Position numbers and translations under genes: made by a program. A stretch of 57,279 nt of DNA. It comes from Opitutus sp. GAS368. Lineage in GTDB: Bacteria > Verrucomicrobiota > Verrucomicrobiia > Opitutales > Opitutaceae. Position 1 is the stretch's first letter. Every line of letters starts with the position of its first letter. The stretch spans positions 1 through 57,279 of the forward strand of contig CAMDOF010000029.1 of assembly GCA_945903465.1 (NCBI GenBank). Direction: 5' to 3'. The notes below the pieces were generated by a model. It did not search any database. It had not been told where the DNA came from and saw only the letters and a program-made list of their open reading frames with translations. Shown here one piece after another: positions 26,587 through 36,400 of this stretch.

Positions 26587-28017
26587 ATGAGAGTATTTCG
26601 CTTTCCGATCCGCCTAACGGTGCTCGTTCTGGCGTGCGCGGCGTTTTCTGTACCCGCCGGCGCCGAAAGCACCGGCCGGCCGCCGAATATCATCCTGATC
26701 GTCAGCGACGACCAGGGGTTCGACCTGGGTGCTTTTGGCTCCAAACAGTTTATCACCCCCAGCCTTGACCGGATGGCGGCGGAAGGGGTCCGGGCCACCA
26801 ACTTCTACGTCGCGGCTTCGGTGTGCACCCCCTCGCGCAGCGGTCTGATCACGGGTCGTTATCCCCAGCGCAACGGCACCTATGAGATGATCACGAATGT
26901 GAACTCCGCACTTTCCCCGTCCGAGTACGCCGTCTCGCCCGAGATGACACTCGGCCTCGACGTGCGCGAAAAAACGTTTGGCGACGTCTTGAAGACCGCC
27001 GGCTACACAAACGCGGTGATCGGGAAATGGGATCTGGGCCAGGCCCGGCGCTTCCTGCCACTCCAGCGTGGATTCGATTTCTTCCACGGCCATGGCAACA
27101 ACGGGATCGATTACTACACGCATGAGCGCTACGGCGCGCCGTCGATGTTCCGCAACAACGTACTGACGGCGATCGACCGGGGCACCTATGCCACCGATAT
27201 TTTTCGGCGCGAGGCGGTCGGTTTCATCCGGCAGAACAAGGATCGGCCCTTTTTCCTCTATCTGCCGTTCAACGCGCCGCATGCCGCCTCCACCCTCAGC
27301 GTGAGGAACGGATCGAAGGACAGTTACCAGGTTCCGGAAAAATATCTCCAGAAATACTATCCCAATCGAGATCCGAACAGCAATGAGACCAAATATGCCG
27401 GCATGATTTCGGCCATGGACGAGGCCATCGGCGCCGTTTTCGATGCCCTGCGGGAGTTTCGGCTCGATCGCACCACCTTCGTGGTGTTCTTCGCCGACAA
27501 CGGCCGGAAGGGCGGCAAGGTCGAAGGGGTGCAGCTGCGTGGCGGCAAAGCCACCGGCTTTGAGGGCGGCCTGCGCGTTCCTTTCATCGCCTGGTGGCCC
27601 GGAATGATCCCCGGCGGGAGGGTCATCGCCGATTTTCTCACTGCGCTTGATGTTCTGCCCACGTTCACCGCCGTCAGCGACGCCTTTCCGCCCGATGTTC
27701 ATCTCGATGGCTTCAACATGCTGCCCGTTCTTCTGGGCGAAACTGCGTCGCCGCGCCGGGAGATGTTCTGGGAGTGGCCGAAAAGTTATCAGGCGGCCAG
27801 GGTCGACCACTACAAGTGGGTGTCTTCCGTTCCGCTCGGGAACAAGGAAAACGCCGCGCCCAAGGAGGAACTCTTCGACCTCTCGGTCGATCCCGGGGAG
27901 CAGCACAACCTCGCGGCGGAAAAGCTGGACGTTCTCGCCCGGCTCCGGGCCAGATTCGCCCGCTGGAGAGCCGAGATGGACGCCACGGAACCGCGCGGCC
28001 CCTTTCGAAATTATTGA
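26587..28017 (+). CDS. S1-family sulfatase with Asp in place of an active-site His
   Basis: 476 aa, exported (signal peptide to about residue 26). Formylglycine motif C80-T-P-S-R84; metal ligands D41/D42 in SDDQGFD and D-N in FFADNGR; His in FNAPHAA; Lys in LRGGKATGFEGG. In the normally invariant GKWHLG loop the sequence is GKWDLG (K147, D149), so the conserved His equivalent to H125 of arylsulfatase A is replaced. It is probably a periplasmic exo-sulfatase on a polysaccharide unit, with changed specificity or reduced activity. It ends 3 bp from the convergent sulfatase on the other strand. The start at 26587 is chosen for its signal peptide. A strong inverted repeat lies about 95 bp upstream. 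Confidence 0.9.
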   Translation: MRVFRFPIRLTVLVLACAAFSVPAGAESTGRPPNIILIVSDDQGFDLGAFGSKQFITPSLDRMAAEGVRATNFYVAASVCTPSRSGLITGRYPQRNGTYEMITNVNSALSPSEYAVSPEMTLGLDVREKTFGDVLKTAGYTNAVIGKWDLGQARRFLPLQRGFDFFHGHGNNGIDYYTHERYGAPSMFRNNVLTAIDRGTYATDIFRREAVGFIRQNKDRPFFLYLPFNAPHAASTLSVRNGSKDSYQVPEKYLQKYYPNRDPNSNETKYAGMISAMDEAIGAVFDALREFRLDRTTFVVFFADNGRKGGKVEGVQLRGGKATGFEGGLRVPFIAWWPGMIPGGRVIADFLTALDVLPTFTAVSDAFPPDVHLDGFNMLPVLLGETASPRREMFWEWPKSYQAARVDHYKWVSSVPLGNKENAAPKEELFDLSVDPGEQHNLAAEKLDVLARLRARFARWRAEMDATEPRGPFRNY

Positions 28018-28020
28018 GCG

Positions 28021-29526
28021 CTATCTCGGATTCGTGTTGCCGACTTTGAACGGCTCGATCCGCGGCGCAAACCAGGCGTGCAGTTTGCGCCGCAAATCCG
28101 CCAACGGCTCGCTGTAATCCGGATGGGCCGACAAGTCCTTTTGTTCGTGGGGATCGTTGGCCAGATCGAAAAGCTGATAACGATTCAGGTGCGAATAATA
28201 GATGAGCTTCCAACGTTCGGTCCGGACCATTCGCTGAATCGGGGGTTCGGCCGGGCCGGTTGGCTTGTGCCAGTAGGCATAGACCTCCGGATAGATCTCC
28301 CTCTTGAGGTCGGTCAGGACGGGCACGAAACTTTTGCCTTCCACTGTCGCCGGGAGGGGAATGCCCGCGAGTTCGCAAACGGTGGGATACAGGTCGCGCA
28401 GATACACTTGGGCGGCGAAGCGCCGGTTCCGGGGAATGCCAGGACCGGTCAGAATCAGCGGAACCCCGATCGTATGCTCGTACATGTTTTGCTTTCCCAT
28501 GAGCCCGTGACTCCCATTCGCCATGCCGTGATCACTCGTGAATATAACGATCGTATTTTTCTCCTGTCCGGTCGCCCGCAGCGCCTCCAACAGTCGTCCG
28601 ACCTGTTCGTCCAGGTGTGAAATCAAAGCATACGAGGCGGCGATGTTGGCTCTCACTTCGGCCGGGGCACGAGGCAGCGGCAGCAGCTGCTCGTCACCTC
28701 CCACCGAGTTCCCATGGTCGAACGGGTGCTCCGGCAGAAAATTTGGCGGCAACGGGATGGTGGCCGGGTCGTATTTCTTCCCGTAGCCCGGCGGAAAGTG
28801 CAGCGGAAAATGCGGCGCCGTGAAGTTGACATGAAGGAAAAAGGGCTTGTCCGGACGGCGGTTGATGAACCCGAACGCTCCGGTCGCGATATGCCGGTCA
28901 GTGATCGGCGTCAGGCCGACACCCTTTTCGATCTCGGGCTTTCCGTCATCTGTCTTGAAGGTCCAGCCTCCGTAGCCGGTGGAGGGCCGGCCATTGTAAG
29001 CCTTCGGGTAGGTGATCTTGCCGGGCCCGCCGCTCCCACCGGACGAGTAGAGCGCCCGCGTTTCTTCGTAACCCCGCGTCTTCGGCGTGCCGTCATTCAT
29101 CCATTTGCCCGAATACCAGGTGTGATAGCCCGCCTTCCGCATGGTGTCAGCCCAGAGCGCCATCTCGGGATGAATCGCTTTTCCGAAAGGCGGCGAGCCA
29201 TTGCGAAACTCGGTTGCCCCCGTCATGATCTCAGCGCGGCTTGGGATGCAATGCGGATTGCCCGTGATCGCCCGCGAAAAGGCGGCACCGGCGTGGACGA
29301 GGCGATCCAGGTTTGGCGTATCGATGTGAAGGTTGCCCAACGCCCGGATGGTATCCGGCGGTTGATCGTCGCTGACGATCAGCAAAACGTTGGGCGGGCG
29401 ACGATCCTGGGCGGCGCCGAGGGAGGCGAGGATCGCAAATGCCATGGCAACGAGGGGCGGGGTCAGGCGGGTTCGCGCCTGCACCGTCCGGCCGGACTTG
29501 ATTCCAATAAGCAAAAAGACGTCCAT
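28021..29526 (-). CDS. S1-family sulfatase with Met in place of an active-site His
   Basis: 501 aa from the ATG at 29526. A hydrophobic stretch at about 23-38 (PPLVAMAFAILASLGAAQ) is the probable signal peptide, and a later start at 29445 is possible. Formylglycine motif C93-I-P-S-R97; metal site VSDDQPPD and FTSDHGM; His in NFTAPHFPLHFPPG. The loop that reads GKWHNDG in related sulfatases is GKWMNDG here (K141, M143), so the His is lost as in the neighbouring sulfatase. It follows the mini TonB receptor by 13 bp on the same strand and is presumably expressed from operator site b. Confidence 0.9.
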   Translation of the reverse strand: MDVFLLIGIKSGRTVQARTRLTPPLVAMAFAILASLGAAQDRRPPNVLLIVSDDQPPDTIRALGNLHIDTPNLDRLVHAGAAFSRAITGNPHCIPSRAEIMTGATEFRNGSPPFGKAIHPEMALWADTMRKAGYHTWYSGKWMNDGTPKTRGYEETRALYSSGGSGGPGKITYPKAYNGRPSTGYGGWTFKTDDGKPEIEKGVGLTPITDRHIATGAFGFINRRPDKPFFLHVNFTAPHFPLHFPPGYGKKYDPATIPLPPNFLPEHPFDHGNSVGGDEQLLPLPRAPAEVRANIAASYALISHLDEQVGRLLEALRATGQEKNTIVIFTSDHGMANGSHGLMGKQNMYEHTIGVPLILTGPGIPRNRRFAAQVYLRDLYPTVCELAGIPLPATVEGKSFVPVLTDLKREIYPEVYAYWHKPTGPAEPPIQRMVRTERWKLIYYSHLNRYQLFDLANDPHEQKDLSAHPDYSEPLADLRRKLHAWFAPRIEPFKVGNTNPR

Positions 29527-29539
29527 CCTTGCTTTTGTC

Positions 29540-29917
29540 TTAGTAGTCGGTGCGCACGGTGAGCCGGAAGTCGCGCGGCTCGCCCCATGCCCCCGACCCC
29601 AGAGCCAGCGCCCGGTAATACTCCCGGTTCAACACCGAGATCGAAGCCGGCGTGGCGCGGATGAAGGTCAGGCTGTTGAAGCCGGAGGTCGTTCGCGAGG
29701 TGCGGTAACCTTCATCCTTGTCCTCCTTCACCTCGAAAATCGAAAGCCCGGTGGTATCGGACTTCTTCTCCGGCGCCGGCGGATTCGCGGGCGCGGCGGC
29801 ATGCACCCCATTAGGGCCGGCCACCATGGTGCAGGCGAGAGCGCCGGCGAAGGACCGGAGGACGCTACGGAGACGGGCGGCGGGAGCACGCGAAGGAACC
29901 GATGGGGCCGTGATCAT
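29540..29917 (-). CDS. miniature TonB-receptor gene: N- and C-termini joined, barrel missing
   Basis: 125 codons, intact frame from the ATG at 29917. It keeps a signal peptide (to about residue 40), the mature N-terminus LSIFEVKEDKDEGYRTSRTTSGF and the start of the plug (ASISVLNRE). It passes directly, near residue 99, into YYRALALGSGAWGEPRDFRLTVRTDY, which in the full receptor at 21001-23703 is the last barrel strand. About 775 residues are missing in frame. It cannot form a barrel, so it is either a deletion remnant or a small secreted peptide of unknown use. It retains its own operator (site b) 64 bp upstream and lies 13 bp ahead of a sulfatase, so it may survive simply as the leader of that unit. 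Confidence 0.8.
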   Translation of the reverse strand: MITAPSVPSRAPAARLRSVLRSFAGALACTMVAGPNGVHAAAPANPPAPEKKSDTTGLSIFEVKEDKDEGYRTSRTTSGFNSLTFIRATPASISVLNREYYRALALGSGAWGEPRDFRLTVRTDY

Positions 29918-29980
29918 GGGGTGTACTGGGGAGACCGGTTGCGTTGATGACCCGATCCACGCTTCCCGTCCAGAGCGATC

Positions 29981-30005
29981 CACTTGTGTTTTCATTAGAC
30001 AGGTG
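29981..30005. promoter_or_regulatory. operator site b (25-bp dyad)
   Basis: Read on the minus strand: arms CACCTGTCT and ACACAAGTG around AATGAAA. It lies 64 bp upstream of the mini-receptor ATG (29917), a spacing close to that of site a and its receptor (71 bp). Confidence 0.78.
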
Positions 30006-30025
30006 TGCCCGGCCAAACCGGCATC

Positions 30026-30245
30026 TCTTCCCACCCCCGCCGCGTCTTCGCCGCGATAAACGCCTCGGCCTTGGCGAGCGAATCACTGGTGTTCCCAGCA
30101 GTGGAAGTCGCGCAACGCGCCGCCGATGCCACGGCGGGACACCGGCCCGAGCTCGACCTCCGCCCAGCCGCGAAGGGTCTCGATCACCTGAAGGGGTGAA
30201 GCCTTCGGTTTCCGCGATTGACAACTTCGGGCGTGGCACGGGCAT
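30026..30245 (-). pseudogene. miniature remnant of a D-2-hydroxyacid dehydrogenase gene
   Basis: Near-copy of the two ends of the intact gene at 52165-53130. From the ATG at 30245 it reads MPVPRPKLSIAETEGFTP. A one-base shift near 30190 follows, then ETLRGWAEVELGPV and GIGGALRDF, and the sequence jumps directly to the C-terminal NTSDSLAKAEAFIAAKTRR. All of the nucleotide-binding domain (about residues 48-293) is missing. The upstream operator (site c) is kept at the same 43-bp distance from the ATG as in the intact gene. Non-functional. Confidence 0.82.
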
Positions 30246-30288
30246 CGCGGGTCGAAGGCCCGCGCGGGTGCCAGGAGCAAGACCGCAC

Positions 30289-30313
30289 CACCTGTCTGAT
30301 GAAAAGACAGGTG
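30289..30313. promoter_or_regulatory. operator site c (25-bp perfect dyad)
   Basis: The arms CACCTGTCT and AGACAGGTG are perfect complements around GATGAAA, making this the best copy of the motif. It lies 102 bp upstream of the TonB receptor ATG at 30415 and 43 bp upstream of the dehydrogenase remnant on the other strand. Confidence 0.85.
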
Positions 30314-30414
30314 CTACGGGTTTGCCCGCCGCCCTCCGCCCCGCGCATCGTCCACCCCGTCGACGCGCGGCCAACCCGACTTCTGCATCGCCTGACCACA
30401 CAGCCCCGCAAATC

Positions 30415-33400
30415 ATGAAACGCCCCACCGCCTTTTCCGCGCTGAGCGCCTGCCTCGCTCTTATTCTTCTAGTGAACGCCGCCGCCATCGCCGCGGACAA
30501 CACTGCTACCAACTCCGCTGCGTCGGCCAACGCGACCATCACCGGTCAGGTGAGCAACGCCGCCACGAAATCCTTTCTGGAAGGCGCCGTCGTGGAGCTT
30601 TCCGATGCCAACCGGAGCACCGTCACCGACCGCGAGGGCCGCTATCGATTTGACGACGTGCCATCCGGCGTGACCACGCTGGCGGTGAGTTTTCCCGGCC
30701 TGGATCCGCAACGGATTCCGGTGCCGCTCTCCGGCGGACAGAACATCGTGCACGATGTGAAACTGACGTCGGAAATTTATCGACTCGAGAAGTTCACGGT
30801 CGCGGGCGATCGCGAAGGCATGGCAAAAGCGCAGGTGCTGCAGCGACAGGCGCCGAATGTGAAGGACGTGGTTTCGTCCGACGCCTTCGGCAACGTCGCG
30901 GATGGCAACATCGGCTATCTGCTCCAGCACATCGTCGGGGTTACGCCGGTCCTGGATGGCATGGACGTACGGGCGGTTTCCGTGCGCGGCCTGACTTCGG
31001 AGTTGACCACGGTGACGATGGACGGCCAGCAGGTGGGCCAGTCCCCGCAGGCGGGCGCAAGTCGGCGCTTCGACTTCAACCAGCAGTCCCTGGCCAACAT
31101 CGAAGCCATCGAGGTGACCAAGGCGCCCACGCCCGACATGGACGCGTCGGCCATTGGCGGAAGCGTGAATCTGGTGACCAAGAGCGCATTCGATCGGGCC
31201 GGGGGACGGTCGTTCGATTATTCGATCGGCGCCGCCACCGAAATTGGCATGCACTTTCCCGCTGCGCGGTGGAAGGAGCCCATTGCCGGGTATTCCCCTT
31301 CGCTGAGCTTCAACTACCGCGATGTGATCGGCGCGCAGCGGAATATCGGCATCGCCGTCAACGGCACTTATTTCAATATCCAGAATAGCGGGGTCAGTTA
31401 TCGCGAGGTGTTGCAGAATACAGTCGTGCCCGGACCGGCTTATACTTACCTGGCGGCGCGAACGCTCTCGAACAAGAACCGTCTCCTCCTCGCGCTCGGC
31501 ATGAAACTCGAATACCGCTGGAGCGAACGAACCTCGATCTCAGTCGGCTTGACCAATAATTATAGCGACAAACTCGACAATAATCCGGCGTTCACGCTCA
31601 CGACGGCCCAGACCCTCGCAATCGTGGATGCGAACGGCAACCGCACCGGCGGCGGGACGATCAATCCGAATTTCGCCGATGGCATCACGCGGATTTTCGC
31701 CCAACCCCAGTCAAACGTCACGCTCACCGCGCCTCGCGCCGCCACCACCGGCACCACCCGAGGCGTCCAGCCCACCCTGCGCTCCCGCTTTGACGGCTGG
31801 GACATCACGGCCGCCTTGAATTACTCGGTTTCCAACACCTCGGTCGACAGCTCCCGCAATGGCACGATGACCGTGTCGCTCGCAAATGTCGGCTGGAACG
31901 TGGACCGCACGCAGGATCCGAAAATTCCGGTTATCCGGCAAACGCAAGGAGCCAATATATATGACCTGAACAGTTATACAGGAGTTCTGACCCAGCGGAT
32001 TCAGGATGGATCCGACACGGTGCGTAGCGCAAAACTCGATGTACGCCGGGATCTCGCGCTGACCGTGCCGACCTACCTCAAGACGGGCCTCTCGTACAAT
32101 GTACAACAGCGCCGGCTCTCCCTGCCCTCCGACCTGACCTATAATTTCACGGGGCCAGATGGCATCCTCGGCAACGCCGATGACTCCCGGGACCTGGCGC
32201 AGTTCAAGGATACGTCCGGCCTGCCGTTTTCTGACGGCGATTTCCTCAAGGCCTTCCGTGACCCCGGCGGCGTCGTGCCGTTTCCCGACGTCAACGCGGT
32301 GGCGCAGAACCAGCGGCTGCATCCGGAGCTGTGGGTTGAAAACGTCGCCCTCGGGTTCCAAAGGACATTGCTCGGCTATCGGAAAGGGACGGAGGAGATC
32401 GCGGCCGCGTACTTCATGGGCAATGCCCGGCTGGGCCGACTGTCAGTCCTGAGCGGCGTGCGCTTCGACGATACGCGCCGCAGCGGGGAAGGCCCGCTGA
32501 CCTATCTTTCCCCAGCGGAAAGGGCGCGCCAGGCAGCGTGGGTTGGGCCGGTAACGACGACCGAAGCGGTGCGCCGCGCACAGGCGCAATACGGCAACCG
32601 GCAGACCAACCGGGGCAAGTACCGCAATTTCTTTCCCGGGGTCCACCTGAAGTTCCAACCATTCCCCGGCATGGTGACCCGGGCCAGCTGGGCCACCAGC
32701 ATCGGCCGGCCGTCGTTCGGCTCGATCATCCCGCTGGAGACCGTCAACGACGCCAATCAGACCGTCACCGCGAGCAACCCGCAGCTGAAGCCGCAGTATG
32801 CGAACAGCTACGATCTGTCGGCGGCGTATTACTTCAAGATGCAGGGCATGATTTCGGTAGGTGTGTTCAGGAAGAATATCACCGATTTCATTTTCACGGA
32901 CACCAGCGGATTTGTCGGCACCGGCGCGGACAACGGCTTCGACGGGAATTACGCCGGCTACAAACTGTCCACCCAGTCCAACCGCGGCACGGCCCGGATC
33001 GATGGTTTCGAGGCGAACTATGCGCAGCCATTGAATTTCCTGCCCGGCTGGACCAAAGGCTTTTCGGTCAACGCCAACTACACTGCCCTGAAGACAACCG
33101 GAGACTATGGCGCCGGCGTCAAGATTGCGACCAACGCGCTGGCGGGCTTTATCAATCATGCCGCGAACGTCGGCTTGGGCTACCGCGGCTACGGTTTCGA
33201 CCTGAAACTGCAGATGATTTATACTGGAAATTATCTTTACGTCACGTCCACGTCTCCCGCGCTGTTGCAGTACATCAATCCGAGGACCATCTGGTCCTGG
33301 AAATCCACTTATAATCTGTCGAGGACATCGGGCTTCTTCCTCGATGTGGATAATCTCTTTTCCACGATGCGGACTGACATCTACCAACTTTATCCGGATC

Positions 33401-33462
33401 GCTCGAGCATCTACGGTGATTTCCCCGTCAAGGTGATCGGCGGCATCCGGGGGCGCTTCTGA
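30415..33462 (+). CDS. TonB-dependent receptor with carboxypeptidase-regulatory-like domain
   Basis: 1015 aa from the ATG at 30415 (MKRPTAFSALSACLALILL, signal peptide ending near AAIAAD). The regulatory-like domain has NATITGQVSNAATKSFLEGAVV and GRYRFDDVPSG (about 40-120). The plug includes APNVKDVVSSDAFGNVADGNIG and MDASAIGGSVNLVTKSAFD, and the barrel ends VIGGIRGRF. Presumed outer-membrane importer for the oligosaccharide processed by the genes that follow. It heads the long plus-strand unit (30.4-49.1 kb) behind operator c; the next gene starts 26 bp after its stop. No Shine-Dalgarno sequence is evident. Confidence 0.92.
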   Translation: MKRPTAFSALSACLALILLVNAAAIAADNTATNSAASANATITGQVSNAATKSFLEGAVVELSDANRSTVTDREGRYRFDDVPSGVTTLAVSFPGLDPQRIPVPLSGGQNIVHDVKLTSEIYRLEKFTVAGDREGMAKAQVLQRQAPNVKDVVSSDAFGNVADGNIGYLLQHIVGVTPVLDGMDVRAVSVRGLTSELTTVTMDGQQVGQSPQAGASRRFDFNQQSLANIEAIEVTKAPTPDMDASAIGGSVNLVTKSAFDRAGGRSFDYSIGAATEIGMHFPAARWKEPIAGYSPSLSFNYRDVIGAQRNIGIAVNGTYFNIQNSGVSYREVLQNTVVPGPAYTYLAARTLSNKNRLLLALGMKLEYRWSERTSISVGLTNNYSDKLDNNPAFTLTTAQTLAIVDANGNRTGGGTINPNFADGITRIFAQPQSNVTLTAPRAATTGTTRGVQPTLRSRFDGWDITAALNYSVSNTSVDSSRNGTMTVSLANVGWNVDRTQDPKIPVIRQTQGANIYDLNSYTGVLTQRIQDGSDTVRSAKLDVRRDLALTVPTYLKTGLSYNVQQRRLSLPSDLTYNFTGPDGILGNADDSRDLAQFKDTSGLPFSDGDFLKAFRDPGGVVPFPDVNAVAQNQRLHPELWVENVALGFQRTLLGYRKGTEEIAAAYFMGNARLGRLSVLSGVRFDDTRRSGEGPLTYLSPAERARQAAWVGPVTTTEAVRRAQAQYGNRQTNRGKYRNFFPGVHLKFQPFPGMVTRASWATSIGRPSFGSIIPLETVNDANQTVTASNPQLKPQYANSYDLSAAYYFKMQGMISVGVFRKNITDFIFTDTSGFVGTGADNGFDGNYAGYKLSTQSNRGTARIDGFEANYAQPLNFLPGWTKGFSVNANYTALKTTGDYGAGVKIATNALAGFINHAANVGLGYRGYGFDLKLQMIYTGNYLYVTSTSPALLQYINPRTIWSWKSTYNLSRTSGFFLDVDNLFSTMRTDIYQLYPDRSSIYGDFPVKVIGGIRGRF

Positions 33463-33488
33463 AAACGCGTCGCCACCCAAGACACCTC

Positions 33489-36400
33489 ATGATCGACTCC
33501 AGCAAAATACAATCCCACCTGGCGCCGTGCCTGCCGTGGTGGATCATCGTGCTGGTGGTCGTGACGCGATTGGAATTGAGCGGAGCGGAGGAGTATCCGC
33601 GGGGACCGATCCCGCGGGCCGGGCTGCTCTTCCACGCCTCCTTTGATCATGGGCCGCAGGCGGAGGTCGGGGCAGGGAACCGGGAGATGCACTACCGCGC
33701 CCTGATCAAGGGCCTCCCAACGTGGAAGTTTAATTTTGTCGACGGCCGGCTCGGGCAAGCCCTCGACCTCGGCGCCGAACGCCGGCAGAGCGAGTATTAC
33801 CGCAAGAATGCGATCTACACCGAGGCCGCGAGTTTCAAGTTCCAGGGGAATTTTTGCATGCGCAGCGGCACCCTGAGCTTTTGGTTCCGGACGACGGAGC
33901 GGCCGCCGAGCGTCAAGATCACGACGCAAACCACGGATCACTGGCGCACGCCTCCACCGCTGCTCGAGGTCTCCGCGAAATCCGGCGAGGCCCTGAAGGC
34001 CCAGCTGGTCGATCGCACCGGCCGTCGCTTCGTCGCGGCCACTTTGCCCAAAACAGATTATGCGGACAACCGCTGGCACCACCTCGCGCTGGCCTGGGAC
34101 GAACTGGAAGGTGTGAAGGCGTACCTCGATGGGCAGCAAGCCAACGGCCGAGCAGAGGCGATCCCATTTCACGGCGGCTACCTCTCCGTGGGGCAGATTC
34201 TCCTCGAAGACGCCCAGTTCGACGATCTGCGGATTTACGATCTCCCGCTCTCGGATCGGCAAATTGGCATCCTGGCCGCCGGCGAAATTCCCACGCTGAC
34301 ATCGGCACCGTTGTCGCCGGCCAAGGCGGAACACCGCCTGCGCCACCTCTCCTGGGCAGACGCCCCGGCGGAAAACTTCATCGGCCTGACCGGCCCCACC
34401 CTCATCCGGCGGGTGGACCTGGCCGATGCCCGCGCGCTGCGCATGTCCGGATGGCGCGGCGTGGATGGGCGCGACGATTCGGTCTGGCCAATGCGGTACC
34501 ATGGCTATGAATACCTCGAAGGCGGCGGGCTTCACCTCAAGCTGGGACCAAACGAGGGGTTTAACTTCGTCCGCCTGACGGGGCGTTTGGACCACGCGGA
34601 GCTGTGTGCCGGCGGCGCTTGGGAAAAACCCGCCGGCACCCGGTCCCTGGTCGGCTTCACCGGCCAGCGCTTCGCCTCCGGACAGTCCCTGCCGGAAAGG
34701 TCCACGGCCTCCGTGGTCAGTGTCTATCCGTCGAAGCCCAAGGATTACTATCGGGATGAAAACCGGGAGCTCCGCGACCTCGCACTCTATGATGTGCGGC
34801 CGGGAGCCTCGCCGGCGGGGAGCCTCGTCTACGAGGCCGCCTTGTCCACGGCGGATCCGACCGACATCGCCGGAGTCAACCGGGTTCGCCTCGCCACCTG
34901 GTACCGTCCGGACGAACGCGACGTGGTCGCCGCATCGTCCGCCCCGGCCGCGGGAATCAAGCGTCTGCCCGCCCTGCGTTTTCTCCACCTGATGACCAGT
35001 CCGCAACCGAGGGATCTGCCAGTGAGTGCGCTGCGGATGCAAATGAAGGTCGAGGGTTGGAAGGTAGACAACACGGTCAACGTGCGGCTGCACGATCCTT
35101 TCAACCTCTGGCGGACCTTGGTCGACGTGGATCTACGGCTCGAACGTGAAGATGAACTCGATGTGACGCTAGAGTTTCCCGCCATCATTCTCCCGGCCGG
35201 CACCGAACTCTGCGCCACGATCATCAGCCGGCAGGAAGGAAGCCTGCGCTGTGGCGAAAGCCAGTCCCGCCTGCAGCTCTTCGGACCCGAACTGGCCGCC
35301 GCGCAGCAGTCCTACCGGCAATGGCAGGTACACCTGCTGCAGGACGCGCTGGCCGCCCTGAGTGAGCCCAAGCCCTGGGTTTCAAATGCGGCGGACGACA
35401 ACTATCTGCGGGTCGCCTTCCAGAGCTACGACTCGATCGCGCGCATCCTGCGCGATCTCTATCAGCGATTTCCCACCGACCGGCTGGTGCGAGGTTGCAT
35501 GCTGTTCACCCACCCACAGGACGGCGCTTATTGGCGCGCCCTGCCGATCGATCTTCCGCGCAATCCCGATGTGCCCCGCTGGGCTTTGCTCCAAAAGGAA
35601 CTCCTGGGTGAGTTCCTGCACTTTGCCCACTGGTGGATTGACGAGCGCATGGTGCCGAATGGTGAACTCGGCAGCTACTACGGGGACGACACCGATCTGG
35701 TGCAGGATTGGACGTCGCTCGCGATGATCCACGATCCGGATGGAAAGCTCCGCGGCTCGATGCGCGCGCTGGCCGACTACACCTGGAATGAAAAGATGCA
35801 CGACGGGCTGAACCGGCTGACCCGCGACGCCCTCCACGCCTTCGAGGAGGGCAACAACGTCCAGTCGCCGGCCGCGCTGCTCGATTACGGAAATCCCGTC
35901 CTGTGGGAACGCCTGCTCACCACGACCCGGCGCTATGACGGCTGGCTTTTCACAGAGTCGCGCGACGGCAAACGGCACAGCCGCGGCCTCGACTTCGGCG
36001 ACACGACGGTGGAGGGCAAGCCGCGCAATCACTTTTACGAGTACCTCATGCTCCAAGCGGGAATGTATCTGGCGTGGTACAATGGCAGCGCGCCGCTCAC
36101 CCGCATTCTCACCGAGTGTTTCGACGCCCAGCCAGACCTTCGCCCCCGCGGAACCGGTTTGCCGCATCTCCTCTATCTTCAGACCGGCGACCCGCGTTTC
36201 ATCCGGGCCGAGAAGGAGCCGGCCACCGATCCCTGGTGGGTACGCATGCGTAATCTCAAGGATTGCGACCCGGAGGTGCTGCAGGACCTTGTCCGGTCCC
36301 GTCTAGGGCTGAGCGTGGCGCAGAAGACCGGCTGGAGCAACTACGACCCGCTGAAGAAGTACGTCGCCTGGCACTATACCCGGGACAAGAACGCCATGGT

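Noticed and set aside
28015..28023. Terminator between the convergent sulfatases
   Set aside because: The stops are only 3 bp apart and no hairpin with a T-run is visible around them.
33411..35093. Long minus-strand frame opposite the LamG gene
   Set aside because: Antisense to a gene with a signal peptide and domain signatures; no family motif on the minus strand.
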